A stretch of DNA of 23,976 nucleotides from assembly GCA_045125095.1 (NCBI GenBank), contig JBGVMW010000283.1, positions 1 to 23,976 of the forward strand, given 5' to 3'. The position numbers were made by a program, and so were the translations under genes. Positions 8,049-15,729 of this stretch are shown one piece after another. Origin of the DNA: JBGVMW01 sp045125095. Its GTDB lineage: Bacteria > Bacillota > Clostridia > Lachnospirales > Lachnospiraceae. Every line of letters starts with the position of its first letter. Position 1 is the first letter of the stretch. A model generated the notes under the pieces. It made no database searches, was not told the DNA's origin, and was given only the letters and a program-made list of their open reading frames with translations.

Positions 8049-8245
8049 CGGAACAAAGCGTGCAGGTACGCTCTCACGAATTCAGCTAGTTATTATGCTT
8101 ACACGCTTTGCCGCGCCGAATTCGGCACGCAGTGCACCTTCCTTTCAAATTCGTGCGCATACTAATTTTTATATACTAGTACATCGTCCATGAAATAATC
8201 GGCATGTTTTAAAACAAACTATTTTTCCTTGTATATAAAAAGCAG
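8049..8245. repeat. Composite intergenic repeat, copy 2
   Basis: This copy has the GGAACAAAGCGTGC...ACGCTCTC module and the shared AGCTAGTTATTATGCTT, followed by ACGCTTTGCCGCGC, so that AAAGCGTG and CACGCTTT form an inverted repeat. The TATATACTAG arm and the core TACATCGTCCATGAAATAA (8180-8198) follow. A TATATAAAAAG arm at the right end pairs with the left one and merges into the terminator at 8236. It lies between the rmlD-like and GH25 genes. No coding sequence is apparent. Confidence 0.8.
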
Positions 8246-8275
8246 ATTTTTCAGCTAATCACTAAAAAATCTGCT
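8236..8275 (-). terminator. Terminator downstream of the rmlD-like gene
   Basis: An 11-bp stem (AGCAGATTTTT / AAAAATCTGCT, 8241-8251 with 8265-8275) is followed on the minus strand by TTTTATATAC. The T-rich tail is part of the right arm of the neighbouring repeat. It lies about 70 bp past the rmlD-like stop. Confidence 0.75.
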
Positions 8276-8344
8276 TCTTAAAAGAATTCACTTCTTGCAT
8301 ATTCAGAAGTTAGCAAAAACCTTATCGTAAATATAACCTTACAT

Positions 8345-9184
8345 TTATAATGTTTTCATGTATTCCACTAATGCATCTTTCCAGTCTGCAAACTGAAAAT
8401 CTGTTGTAAGCTTCAACATATAATTCTCAAGAATAGAGTATGCAGGGCGAGCTGCCGGTGCACCAAATTCTTCTGTTGTAATTGCCTCTACCTTTGTATC
8501 ACGACCTGCAAGACGGAAGATTTCTTCTGCAAACTCTGCCCAGCTACAGCTTCCTTCACAGGTACCATGGAACAATCCATAGTTATCTGTTGGAATCAAA
8601 TGTTTAATCGCCTTTGCTAACTCTGCTGTACTTGTCGGGGAACCTACCTGGTCGCCTACTACACGTACTTTATCGTTGGATTCTGCCAGACGAAGCATTG
8701 TCTTAACAAAGTTCTTGCCATCGCCATATAACCAGGCTGTACGGATTATAAAGTATTTATTTGCAATTGCTTTTACGAAATTCTCGCCTTCTAACTTCGT
8801 CTTTCCATACATTCCCTGCGGTCCTGTCTGATCAAACTCTGTATATGGCTTTGTTCCATTTCCTGCAAACACATAATCAGTTGAAATATGCACTAACTTC
8901 GCATCTACTGCATTTGCAGCTATACTTAAGTTGCGAGGACCAATTGCATTAATCTTAAATGCATTGTCTACATCCGTTTCGCAAGCATCTACACCTGTAT
9001 GTGCTGCACAGTTGATAATCACATCTGGTTTTGCAGCAAGCACCGCTTTCATTACTTCATCTACATTTGTTATATCCAAGGTATCTACATCTGTATTTAC
9101 AATTTCTACGTTCTGCTCATCTGCATAAATTGCGTTAATTGCTCTTCCTAACTGACCATTACATCCTGTTACAAATAATTTCAT
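8345..9184 (-). CDS. rfbD: dTDP-4-dehydrorhamnose reductase family protein
   Basis: A 279-residue short-chain dehydrogenase of the RmlD type, which reduces dTDP-4-keto-L-rhamnose to dTDP-L-rhamnose for surface polysaccharides. It begins with the nucleotide-binding FVTGCNGQLG, then NCAAHTGVDACE, the catalytic-region STDYVF, and the YGKTKLEGE motif giving the YxxxK pair. GSPTST and a C-terminal substrate region follow. The start is set at the ATG at 9184, six bases after GGAATGGAG; a start at 9196 would fall inside that ribosome site. The other rml genes (rmlA, B, C) are not in this window, so substrate identity rests on the family alone. It follows the HPr-like gene by 51 bases. Confidence 0.88.
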   Translation of the reverse strand: MKLFVTGCNGQLGRAINAIYADEQNVEIVNTDVDTLDITNVDEVMKAVLAAKPDVIINCAAHTGVDACETDVDNAFKINAIGPRNLSIAANAVDAKLVHISTDYVFAGNGTKPYTEFDQTGPQGMYGKTKLEGENFVKAIANKYFIIRTAWLYGDGKNFVKTMLRLAESNDKVRVVGDQVGSPTSTAELAKAIKHLIPTDNYGLFHGTCEGSCSWAEFAEEIFRLAGRDTKVEAITTEEFGAPAARPAYSILENYMLKLTTDFQFADWKDALVEYMKTL

Positions 9185-9190
9185 TTTAAT

Positions 9191-9213
9191 CTCCATTCCG
9201 CCGCCTTAGCGAC
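9191..9213 (-). promoter_or_regulatory. Hairpin-SD element upstream of rfbD-like gene
   Basis: Minus strand GTCGC-TAAG-GCGGC pairs over 5 bp (one G-U), followed by GGAATGGAG and the ATG. It lies in the 51-base gap between the HPr-like gene and this one. Confidence 0.65.
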
Positions 9214-9235
9214 ACTAAAATCAGCAAGCTGCTTT

Positions 9236-9496
9236 TTATATGTCTAAACTGTCAATTGTATCAATAACATCCTTCAAAGCTGCTTCTTCATCTACACCTT
9301 CACATTCAATGATAATTTCATCATCGCAACGTATACAAGCACTTAAAATCCCTAAAATACTCTTTGCGTTGACCACCTGCTCTTTTTTCTTCATTTTGAT
9401 CAAAGAACTATACTTTACTGCAGTATTGCAGACTGCATTTGCTGCTCTAAGGTGAATACCTGTTACGTTTTTCACCTTTATCACCTTACTAACCAT
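9236..9496 (-). CDS. HPr family phosphocarrier protein
   Basis: An 86-residue HPr fold protein. Both classical phosphorylation positions are at the textbook residue numbers: His15 in TGIHLRAA and Ser46 in NAKSILGI. EI of the sugar phosphotransferase system would phosphorylate His15, and HPr kinase would act on Ser46. Compared with the usual GLHARPA, proline 18 is alanine and alanine 16 is leucine, so this may be a second, Crh- or NPr-like paralogue rather than the main PTS HPr. The start is chosen at 9496 because AAAGGAGG lies just upstream; a longer frame to 9532 would cover that site. It sits 49 bases after cdaR in a probable operon. Confidence 0.88.
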   Translation of the reverse strand: MVSKVIKVKNVTGIHLRAANAVCNTAVKYSSLIKMKKKEQVVNAKSILGILSACIRCDDEIIIECEGVDEEAALKDVIDTIDSLDI

Positions 9497-9545
9497 ATTA
9501 TCAGTGCCTCCTTTTGTTTTCTGTTTGTGCATTCACATCTTCAGA

Positions 9546-11000
9546 TTAGTTGCTATCCTCTGTACCATTTTCAACAGCGTCTGCACCTGTAGGTGTTTCT
9601 TCGCTGTTTTCTGCGCCATCCTCTACTTCACGCGTGCCATCATCCCCTTCCGGTTCTGGTGTATTCTCAGGTGCAATCGTGCTTTCTGGAGAAGAAGTAA
9701 CCTCTGGTTCCGTCGTCTCCTCCGGTTTATCTGTTGGCTCTGGGGTTTGTGTTTCTTCTGGTAATGTACTTTCTAACTGTACGCTTACGGAAGCAGAGTC
9801 GGACGCTAAATAGCCATCCGGCACTTCAATGTCAAGACTAACATCATTATACATCCCCGGAGTTACTTTTCCGGTTAAATCTGCACTAATGGTCAAATCA
9901 TCAACTGACAAATCATCTAATTCTTCAGCAATTCCCCATATCACAATAGATACAGATTCATTGTTTACTGATGCTGTCAGATTGTCGGCTACATTTAATA
10001 ATTTTATAGATTCTCTTGGCACAATAATTTCTTTTGACTGCAATGCCTCAATCAGAACAGTGACCGCTACATCCTTATCGCTAATCAGTTTACAATCATC
10101 CCTGATATATTTGCTAATATCTACTACAGTCTCTAAATTACTGTTTCTTCCAGTAACATCCAATTCACTGGATGCAATGCTGACTTCGTTGAATTTCTTA
10201 AGACTACTGTCTTTTCCGGCTATCTTAACCGTTGTCAGACTGCTCTGCACATCTCCAATTACCCGGTAGCCCTCAGCCGGCTCCCCTTGTATTGTAAAGA
10301 CAATCGGTACTTCCTTTATCTTAAGAATCTCTACACTCACATCTACTTCTTTCTGGCTGAATATCAGCTTATCTGCACTAATCAATTTACCATTATTGTC
10401 ATATGCTTTCAGTGTAACCGGTGTATCTACATTTGACTTCATGTCAGAAACATCCACCGATGCAACTACTGTGTTAATTGTCTCCACAACAGATGCTGCG
10501 CCCTGAATTCTCACAATAGACTGGGATGTAGTGGAATCCCCAATTGCATACCCCTCTGCCGGTGTACCAGTTACTTCCGTCTTAATTGGAAGCTGTTTCG
10601 ACAGCAATTCTTCAATGCTTACCTTCATATTCATCGTTCTTGATGTTACCGATGTGAATTTATCAGAAGACTTTGTCACCCCTACGTTAATCTTGACAAG
10701 CCCCATGTCTAAATCGACCTGCTCTAAATCAGCCGTAGCTACAATGTCTGATGCTGTCAAATCTTTCAAATAGGAACGCGGACCGGTAACATCTACCGTA
10801 ACCATATTGCTGTTATCTAGAATGTTATACACCTTTCCACTATCCTCAATTGCATCTTCATTCAACACCTGTACTTCAATATTCGTAAAGGTTCTTGTCT
10901 TGTCCGGATCATCAATATTTACCACAATTAACCACAGAACCATTGCCACCAGAATGGAAATGGCTTTCAGCCCCAGGTTATTTGTCAGCCACTTTTTCAT
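9546..11000 (-). CDS. cdaR: CdaR / YbbR-like regulator of diadenylate cyclase
   Basis: A 484-residue protein with one N-terminal membrane helix (residues 10-30) and an extracytoplasmic part made of four YbbR-type beta repeats (roughly 40-130, 137-225, 230-315, 323-405). The last about 75 residues are low-complexity, rich in Glu, Pro and Thr (PEETQTPEPTDKPEETTEPE), typical of a wall-spanning or flexible tail. The start overlaps the end of cdaA by 23 bases, the standard cdaA-cdaR coupling. In Firmicutes CdaR binds CdaA in the membrane and modulates c-di-AMP synthesis. Confidence 0.9.
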   Translation of the reverse strand: MKKWLTNNLGLKAISILVAMVLWLIVVNIDDPDKTRTFTNIEVQVLNEDAIEDSGKVYNILDNSNMVTVDVTGPRSYLKDLTASDIVATADLEQVDLDMGLVKINVGVTKSSDKFTSVTSRTMNMKVSIEELLSKQLPIKTEVTGTPAEGYAIGDSTTSQSIVRIQGAASVVETINTVVASVDVSDMKSNVDTPVTLKAYDNNGKLISADKLIFSQKEVDVSVEILKIKEVPIVFTIQGEPAEGYRVIGDVQSSLTTVKIAGKDSSLKKFNEVSIASSELDVTGRNSNLETVVDISKYIRDDCKLISDKDVAVTVLIEALQSKEIIVPRESIKLLNVADNLTASVNNESVSIVIWGIAEELDDLSVDDLTISADLTGKVTPGMYNDVSLDIEVPDGYLASDSASVSVQLESTLPEETQTPEPTDKPEETTEPEVTSSPESTIAPENTPEPEGDDGTREVEDGAENSEETPTGADAVENGTEDSN

Positions 11001-11859
11001 GCTTACCCTTTCCTTTCCATAATCTGAATTTCTCAGGTTCCTTTGCTGTCAACATGGATAACTTAGCACGCAATCCTTCTGCATCTAAATTACGTGAAAT
11101 TACACCTTTGTAGGCAACTGACACATGTCCGGTCTCTTCAGATACCGTTATTGTCAGAGAATCTGTCACCTCACTGATACCTACTGCTGCTCTATGTCTT
11201 GTTCCTAAATCCTTACTCAATTCCCTATTATCGGATAACGGTAAATAACAGGTTGCTGCAACAATTTTGTTGTCTGCAATGATAACTGCACCATCATGTA
11301 GCGGAGTATTATGTTCAAAAATATTGATTAAAAGCTGGCTGCTTACAATTGCATCCACATCAATACCTGTTCTCGTATATTCATTTAATGATAATTTGTT
11401 TTGGAAAACAATCAAAGCTCCTGTCTTTACCTTTGCCATCTCAAAACATGCTTTTACAACCTCTGAAACTGTCTTTTCGGTAATCACACCTTCGTCTGAC
11501 TTATTACTGTCAAAGGGCAATACTGCCGTGATAAATCGTTTTCTTCCCAATTCTTCTAATGCCCGTCGCAATTCCGGCTGGAATACTACAATTACCGCCA
11601 AAACCGCGATTCCCAATGCGTTCTGGGCAATCCAGAGAATGGTATCCATTTCAAACAGCAATGCAAACAGCATAAATAAGAGTATTACAATAATACCCTT
11701 CAATAAAAACCATGCCTTCGAATTTTTAATCCAGATTAAAATCTGGTATACCACAAATGCAATAATGATAATTTCTAACACATCTGTAAATTCTACATCC
11801 GGTATATACCTTGTCATCATTCTAAAAAATTTTGCTGCTGCTAATTGAATATTATCCAT
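10978..11859 (-). CDS. cdaA: Membrane diadenylate cyclase CdaA
   Basis: A 293-residue enzyme that condenses two ATP into c-di-AMP at the cytoplasmic membrane. Three membrane helices lie at about 27-44, 50-70 and 77-93. They are followed by the linker FQPELRRALEELG and a DAC domain with the two catalytic motifs, DGA at 189-191 (TPLHDGAVI) and RHR at 221-223 (GTRHRAAVGISE). The start is set at the ATG at 11859, preceded by GGGAGAGA; the longer frame begins at a TTG at 11874 inside that site. cdaR overlaps its end. The usual third gene glmM is absent; an HPr-like gene occupies that place. Confidence 0.95.
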   Translation of the reverse strand: MDNIQLAAAKFFRMMTRYIPDVEFTDVLEIIIIAFVVYQILIWIKNSKAWFLLKGIIVILLFMLFALLFEMDTILWIAQNALGIAVLAVIVVFQPELRRALEELGRKRFITAVLPFDSNKSDEGVITEKTVSEVVKACFEMAKVKTGALIVFQNKLSLNEYTRTGIDVDAIVSSQLLINIFEHNTPLHDGAVIIADNKIVAATCYLPLSDNRELSKDLGTRHRAAVGISEVTDSLTITVSEETGHVSVAYKGVISRNLDAEGLRAKLSMLTAKEPEKFRLWKGKGKHEKVADK

Positions 11860-11877
11860 TACGGTCTCTCCCAAAAA

Positions 11878-12888
11878 CTAATCTCTCTCCCTACTGTTAT
11901 TGCGGAGATGATTCACATTCGTTGTACGCTGATACTGTGTATTGGAACGTCTTGCTTGCGGTTTCTTCTCATTAATTGTACGAACAGTCTTTTTCGCAGT
12001 GCTAACTGTAACCTTCGGAACTGCTTTCACATAATAATAATACTCATCATCCTCGTACTGCACATGCTCTGTTCCAGAATAATCCACGGAAAAAAACAAA
12101 AATTGCACCACAATACACACCAATATAGAAACAAGCGTTCCAATCACCATCGGAAGAATCTCATTTGATACATTCATCATGAAATCACCTGCAAGTAAAA
12201 TCACCATGTCAGACAATGCGCCAACTCCAATCGCAATATACCACGCATAATCAACAGATAATCTGCGAATCAGATAGGTGATTACTACTGTAGCTGCAAA
12301 TGCAATGATAATTAGCACCATTTCTTTATTATTAACTATTGCGTCCAACAATAACTGCAACCTTGCGACAATATCCCCTTCCGGCGCACCTGCTAAAATC
12401 GTACTACTCGCCTTTGTAATCTCTATTACATAGTAGATAATTACTCCACAGATAACAGACACCGCGGATACGGGTGTTGCAAGAAGACCTACCACTAAAG
12501 GCATTACATAAGGAATCTTCATCACAAATAATACCGGAAGGAGTAATAAAATATATGCGTCCTTCGGTACAAAACGACAATACAACAAAAACATTACTAA
12601 AAACAACATAACTGCAATGATTGCCAACTCTAATGAAGCATTGTAAATATGCCCCAGCGCAAACACGGCCGCTACCAACACAGTTGTATTAACCGGCATA
12701 AAGGAACAAAAAAGTGCTGCAATGACCACAATCAGCGGACTCATTAACTGCTCCATACTTCCAATCTGTGAATTTAATAAAAATAAAACTACCAGTGCTG
12801 CAATAAATTTTAACACTGACACAATATATATTGTATATTTTGAGTAAAATACTCTTAATCTTTCTCTAATCTCTAAAAGTGCGGGCAT
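11878..12888 (-). CDS. Polytopic membrane protein of unknown function, upstream of cdaA
   Basis: A 336-residue protein with about eight or nine hydrophobic segments between residues 20 and 270, no recognisable catalytic motif, and a charged C-terminal cytoplasmic tail. The tail has a run of acidic and aromatic residues (YEDDEYYYYVKAVPKV) and then becomes strongly basic and Asn/Arg-rich. A good AGGAGGT site precedes the start. It overlaps the small membrane gene before it by 23 bases and is 18 bases from cdaA, so all are likely cotranscribed. I do not recognise the family with certainty. Context suggests an envelope protein linked to c-di-AMP synthesis or osmotic homeostasis, which is inference. 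Confidence 0.8.
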   Translation of the reverse strand: MPALLEIRERLRVFYSKYTIYIVSVLKFIAALVVLFLLNSQIGSMEQLMSPLIVVIAALFCSFMPVNTTVLVAAVFALGHIYNASLELAIIAVMLFLVMFLLYCRFVPKDAYILLLLPVLFVMKIPYVMPLVVGLLATPVSAVSVICGVIIYYVIEITKASSTILAGAPEGDIVARLQLLLDAIVNNKEMVLIIIAFAATVVITYLIRRLSVDYAWYIAIGVGALSDMVILLAGDFMMNVSNEILPMVIGTLVSILVCIVVQFLFFSVDYSGTEHVQYEDDEYYYYVKAVPKVTVSTAKKTVRTINEKKPQARRSNTQYQRTTNVNHLRNNSRERD

Positions 12889-13321
12889 TTTTCAGATTAC
12901 CTCCTGTTTTCTCTCTGCTTGTTTTCAGAAATTCCTCTTCTGCATAACCTGCATCAATGTCCTTTAACATCTTATAATACTTCTTTATATCATGCTGTGC
13001 TGTCTGATAACGACGCCATGATGCAATATACACTGCCAAACCATATAGCACGACACAAACAACATAATAAAACAAAATTTTAGTGCCAAAAGCCAGCAAA
13101 TCCATCTTATGTATATTGTTCATTAAGTATTCCATATTTAAAACTGCCCAGCCACCAAGAAAAATACAGAAAATAATTGTCATGCACAAAATAGCTTTTA
13201 TCATCTGGTAAGATACATAATCCCCCCGATAATAACGGATAATTCCTGTTTTTTTTCCGGCAGTTTTCTTTTCATAGATGGCTGCTTTGGTCATCAACCG
13301 GATACGTTCTTCATTTAACAT
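12866..13321 (-). CDS. Small two-helix membrane protein of unknown function
   Basis: A 151-residue protein with two membrane helices (about 45-70 and 78-100) and a lysine- and tyrosine-rich cytoplasmic end (RRYQTAQHDIKKYYKMLKDIDAG). The start is set at the ATG at 13321, which has AAAGGA at a good distance. An upstream in-frame extension to 13396 would translate through a strong hairpin (13349-13376) and lacks a ribosome site. It overlaps the following polytopic membrane gene, so the two are coupled. No function is recognisable. Confidence 0.75.
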   Translation of the reverse strand: MLNEERIRLMTKAAIYEKKTAGKKTGIIRYYRGDYVSYQMIKAILCMTIIFCIFLGGWAVLNMEYLMNNIHKMDLLAFGTKILFYYVVCVVLYGLAVYIASWRRYQTAQHDIKKYYKMLKDIDAGYAEEEFLKTSREKTGGNLKNARTFRD

Positions 13322-13348
13322 AAATTTATCCTTTCTTTTTCTTCGTGC

Positions 13349-13376
13349 ATGGATAGGTTGATAGCAACCTATCCAT
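13349..13376 (-). promoter_or_regulatory. Perfect 11-bp hairpin in the leader of the small membrane protein gene
   Basis: ATGGATAGGTT and AACCTATCCAT flank a 6-base loop, 28 bases before the start of the 151-residue protein. No T run follows on either strand, so it is not a typical intrinsic terminator. It could be an operator, an mRNA-protecting stem or a partial attenuator between the endonuclease IV gene and the cdaA cluster. Confidence 0.5.
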
Positions 13377-13438
13377 ATACGTGTTTTGCTGGTCACACCC
13401 TTTAGTGTATCACAATTTTTGTATAATGAAAACCTTTT

Positions 13439-14275
13439 TTATTCTTGACTGCGAAGTTCTTTTAAAAGAGCTATCTCCTGTGCGTATCCCGCTATCTCAT
13501 TTGGTGTCTCTAAGAAAAATGGTAGTTCTTTTAATTTATCATGATTGATAATTCTTGTGATAGCCTCCAAGCCAATGGAACCCTCTCCAATCTTCTCATG
13601 ACGGTCCTTATGACTTTCAAAGGGATTCTTGCTGTCATTCAGATGAATGGCTTTTAATTTATCCAGTCCAATAATCTGATCAAACTGCTCTAAAACCTCA
13701 TCAAGGCGATTTACAATATCGTAACCGGCATCATATACATGACAGGTATCAAAGCACACTCCCAACTTATCTTTTAACTCTACTTTATCCATGATAGCGC
13801 GAATTTCTTCAAAACTTCTTCCTATCTCAGACCCCTTTCCCGCCATGGTCTCTAACAGAACAGTGGTACGCTGCTCCTCGAACAATACTTCATTCAATAC
13901 CTCTGCAATCTTATCAATTCCAATTTCCACCCCCTGCTTCACATGACTGCCCGGATGAAAATTATACAGATTGCCCGGTACATATTCCATTCTCTGCAAA
14001 TCATCTGCCATGGTCTCTTTTGCAAAGGTACGAATTTTCTCGTCTGCCGCACAGGCATTCAACGTATATGGTGCATGTGCAAGAATCGTGCCAATTCCAT
14101 TTTCAGCTGCAAATGCTAAAAATGCTTCCACATCTTTTTCGTCAATGGCTTTTGCTGCACCACCTCGTGGATTTCTAGTAAAAAACTGAAAGGTATTGCC
14201 ACCAATTTTTACTGCTTCTTTTCCCATTGCCAGAAATCCTTTGGATGCAGACAAATGACAGCCTATTTTAAACAT
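13439..14275 (-). CDS. nfo: Endonuclease IV (AP endonuclease)
   Basis: A 278-residue cytosolic DNA repair enzyme that cuts 5' of abasic sites. It has the AP-endonuclease-2 barrel with its metal ligands in recognisable motifs: ILAHAPY, YNFHPGSH, LLETMAG, CFDTCHVYDAG, IHLNDSKN, DRHEKIGEG and FLETPN. The first residues GCHLSASKG are the family N-terminus, and the start at 14275 follows GAATGGAGGAG. A longer frame from 14287 begins inside that site. Gap to the HAD gene is 48 bases, filled by a hairpin-SD element. Length matches the family. Confidence 0.95.
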   Translation of the reverse strand: MFKIGCHLSASKGFLAMGKEAVKIGGNTFQFFTRNPRGGAAKAIDEKDVEAFLAFAAENGIGTILAHAPYTLNACAADEKIRTFAKETMADDLQRMEYVPGNLYNFHPGSHVKQGVEIGIDKIAEVLNEVLFEEQRTTVLLETMAGKGSEIGRSFEEIRAIMDKVELKDKLGVCFDTCHVYDAGYDIVNRLDEVLEQFDQIIGLDKLKAIHLNDSKNPFESHKDRHEKIGEGSIGLEAITRIINHDKLKELPFFLETPNEIAGYAQEIALLKELRSQE

Positions 14276-14278
14276 AGT

Positions 14279-14305
14279 CTCCTCCATTCTGCCACGTTAG
14301 TGGCA
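14279..14305 (-). promoter_or_regulatory. Hairpin-SD element upstream of nfo
   Basis: Minus strand TGCCAC-TAAC-GTGGCA gives a perfect 6-bp stem with a stem sequence different from the other copies, followed by the same GAATGGAGG tail. The tail provides the ribosome site for the ATG at 14275. Confidence 0.7.
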
Positions 14306-14323
14306 TTACATTACTCCTCATAC

Positions 14324-15130
14324 TTATAGCATAAATTTCTCAATTACATCTGCAACACCATCTTCATTATTCGAACGCGTGATATAATCCGCCGCCTCTT
14401 TTACAACCGGCTGTGCGTTCTCCATAGCAACACCAAGTCCTGCATATTTTATCATCGATAAATCATTAAAACCGTCTCCACAACATATCATCTGCTCTTT
14501 TGTAAGGCGAAGATAGTCTAACAGCTTTCCAAGGGAATATGCCTTATCAATGTTTTTCGGCATAATCTCCACAAAAAACGGTTCAGAACGGAAAATATTC
14601 AACTCTGCCTCGAACTTTTTTGCCAACTCCTTTTCTACTGTTTCCATATGAGAAGGTTCCCCAGTCATGAGGCACTTATTCACCGGAAATGTTACATATT
14701 CTGCAAACTGGTTTGTTTCCTTGATATCAATCCCATTAATTCTGGTTTCTAACTCAATATATTCGTCTACACCATTTCCGGAAATGGCACAGTCTCCTTC
14801 ATAGGTAATAATTCCCGTATCATATGCTACCGCACTTTTATAAATTTCAGGAATCAGCTCCTGTTTAATTGTTTTTGAATAAATCACTTCTCCTGTTTGG
14901 AAATCCGCAATTCTTCCTCCATTATAAGATAAAATATATCCGCCTGCTTTATCCAAACCAATCGCCTTTGCAATTCCTGTTACTCCTGCGGTTGGTCTTC
15001 CTGATGCAATGGCAATCTTCTTGCCCTTCTGCTGAATTTTCTTAATTGCCTGTAACGTTCTCTCCGTAACCCTTTTTTCACTGTTTGTCAGCGTTCCATC
15101 TATATCTAAAACAAGTAATTCGTATGACAT
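14324..15130 (-). CDS. Cof-type HAD-IIB phosphatase
   Basis: A 268-residue haloacid dehalogenase superfamily hydrolase. Motif I is LVLDIDGTLTNS with the two catalytic aspartates, motif II is AIASGRPTAG, a type IIB cap occupies the middle, and GDGFNDLSMIKYAG is the metal-binding motif IV. Such enzymes dephosphorylate sugar phosphates, pyridoxal phosphate or FMN precursors; the substrate is not predictable. AAAGGA precedes the start. It is 48 bases from the PAP2 gene before it and 48 from nfo after it, so probably cotranscribed. Confidence 0.93.
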   Translation of the reverse strand: MSYELLVLDIDGTLTNSEKRVTERTLQAIKKIQQKGKKIAIASGRPTAGVTGIAKAIGLDKAGGYILSYNGGRIADFQTGEVIYSKTIKQELIPEIYKSAVAYDTGIITYEGDCAISGNGVDEYIELETRINGIDIKETNQFAEYVTFPVNKCLMTGEPSHMETVEKELAKKFEAELNIFRSEPFFVEIMPKNIDKAYSLGKLLDYLRLTKEQMICCGDGFNDLSMIKYAGLGVAMENAQPVVKEAADYITRSNNEDGVADVIEKFML

Positions 15131-15178
15131 GTTAATTCCTTTCGTAATTATTGCTCAACAATCTTTTCTGATTTCTCA

Positions 15179-15715
15179 CTATTTAGTACCTGCGTCGTTA
15201 CTTTTATTTTTCTTTTCTATAAACAATACAAATGCTGCGATTCCCATACCAAACACGACGCCACACAACACATCTGTAGGAAAATGCACATATAAATACA
15301 GTCTGCTGAATGCGATTAAGGCAGCCAGTATATATGCTGCTATACCCCATTTTTTATTTGCATAATATATAATAGGAGCAGCAGCAAAAGCAGCCATGGT
15401 ATGACCGGACGGGAAGGAAAAATCCGTAGGATTCTCCACTAACAATTTCACTGTCTCATTCAACCAGCATGGTCTGGATCTTCCAACCATTGTTTTTAAA
15501 ACAAAATTACAAACAACCAAATCCAAAAGCAGACTGCTCATCAAAAGAAGCCCCTTTCTTCTGTATTTCTTCACGCAAAGCAATACACCACAAATAACAA
15601 TCCAGACAATGCCTGCATTTCCTAAAGAAGAAACTGCTACCATCACTTTATCAAGAACCGGCGTATGCCAGGTCTGTATCAAATTAAGCCAATCAAATTC
15701 CCACTGAAAATACAT
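15179..15715 (-). CDS. PAP2-family membrane phosphatase
   Basis: A 178-residue polytopic protein carrying the complete PAP2 signature: KTMVGRSRPCW (motif 1), SFPSGHT (motif 2) and SRLYLYVHFPTDV (motif 3), between several membrane helices. Bacterial members hydrolyse phosphatidate, phosphatidylglycerol phosphate or undecaprenyl diphosphate at the outer membrane face. The start is set at the ATG at 15715, preceded by GAGGGGAATAAGG and 14 bases after the J-domain gene stop. A longer frame to 15787 would overlap that gene. Undecaprenyl-diphosphate recycling is a reasonable guess, not a proven role. Confidence 0.9.
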   Translation of the reverse strand: MYFQWEFDWLNLIQTWHTPVLDKVMVAVSSLGNAGIVWIVICGVLLCVKKYRRKGLLLMSSLLLDLVVCNFVLKTMVGRSRPCWLNETVKLLVENPTDFSFPSGHTMAAFAAAPIIYYANKKWGIAAYILAALIAFSRLYLYVHFPTDVLCGVVFGMGIAAFVLFIEKKNKSNDAGTK

Positions 15716-15729
15716 CCTTATTCCCCTCA

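Noticed and set aside
7644..8165. 173-residue plus-strand ORF spanning the GH25 start and repeat copy 2
   Set aside because: It is antisense to the GH25 signal peptide and continues into repeat DNA; the translation has no recognisable domain.
8049..8245. CRISPR array
   Set aside because: The repeats are scattered between genes, differ in length and are palindromic composites; there are no regular spacers and no cas genes.
9550..9813. Ser/Gly/Val-rich plus-strand ORF
   Set aside because: It is the antisense reading of the low-complexity Glu/Pro/Thr tail of CdaR, which explains its odd composition.
11267..11848. 193-residue plus-strand ORF
   Set aside because: It is antisense to cdaA and depends on the opposite strand's codon pattern; no domain or ribosome site is seen.
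13322..13396. N-terminal extension of the 151-residue membrane protein
   Set aside because: It would read through a perfect hairpin, has no ribosome site, and the ATG at 13321 has a good AAAGGA.
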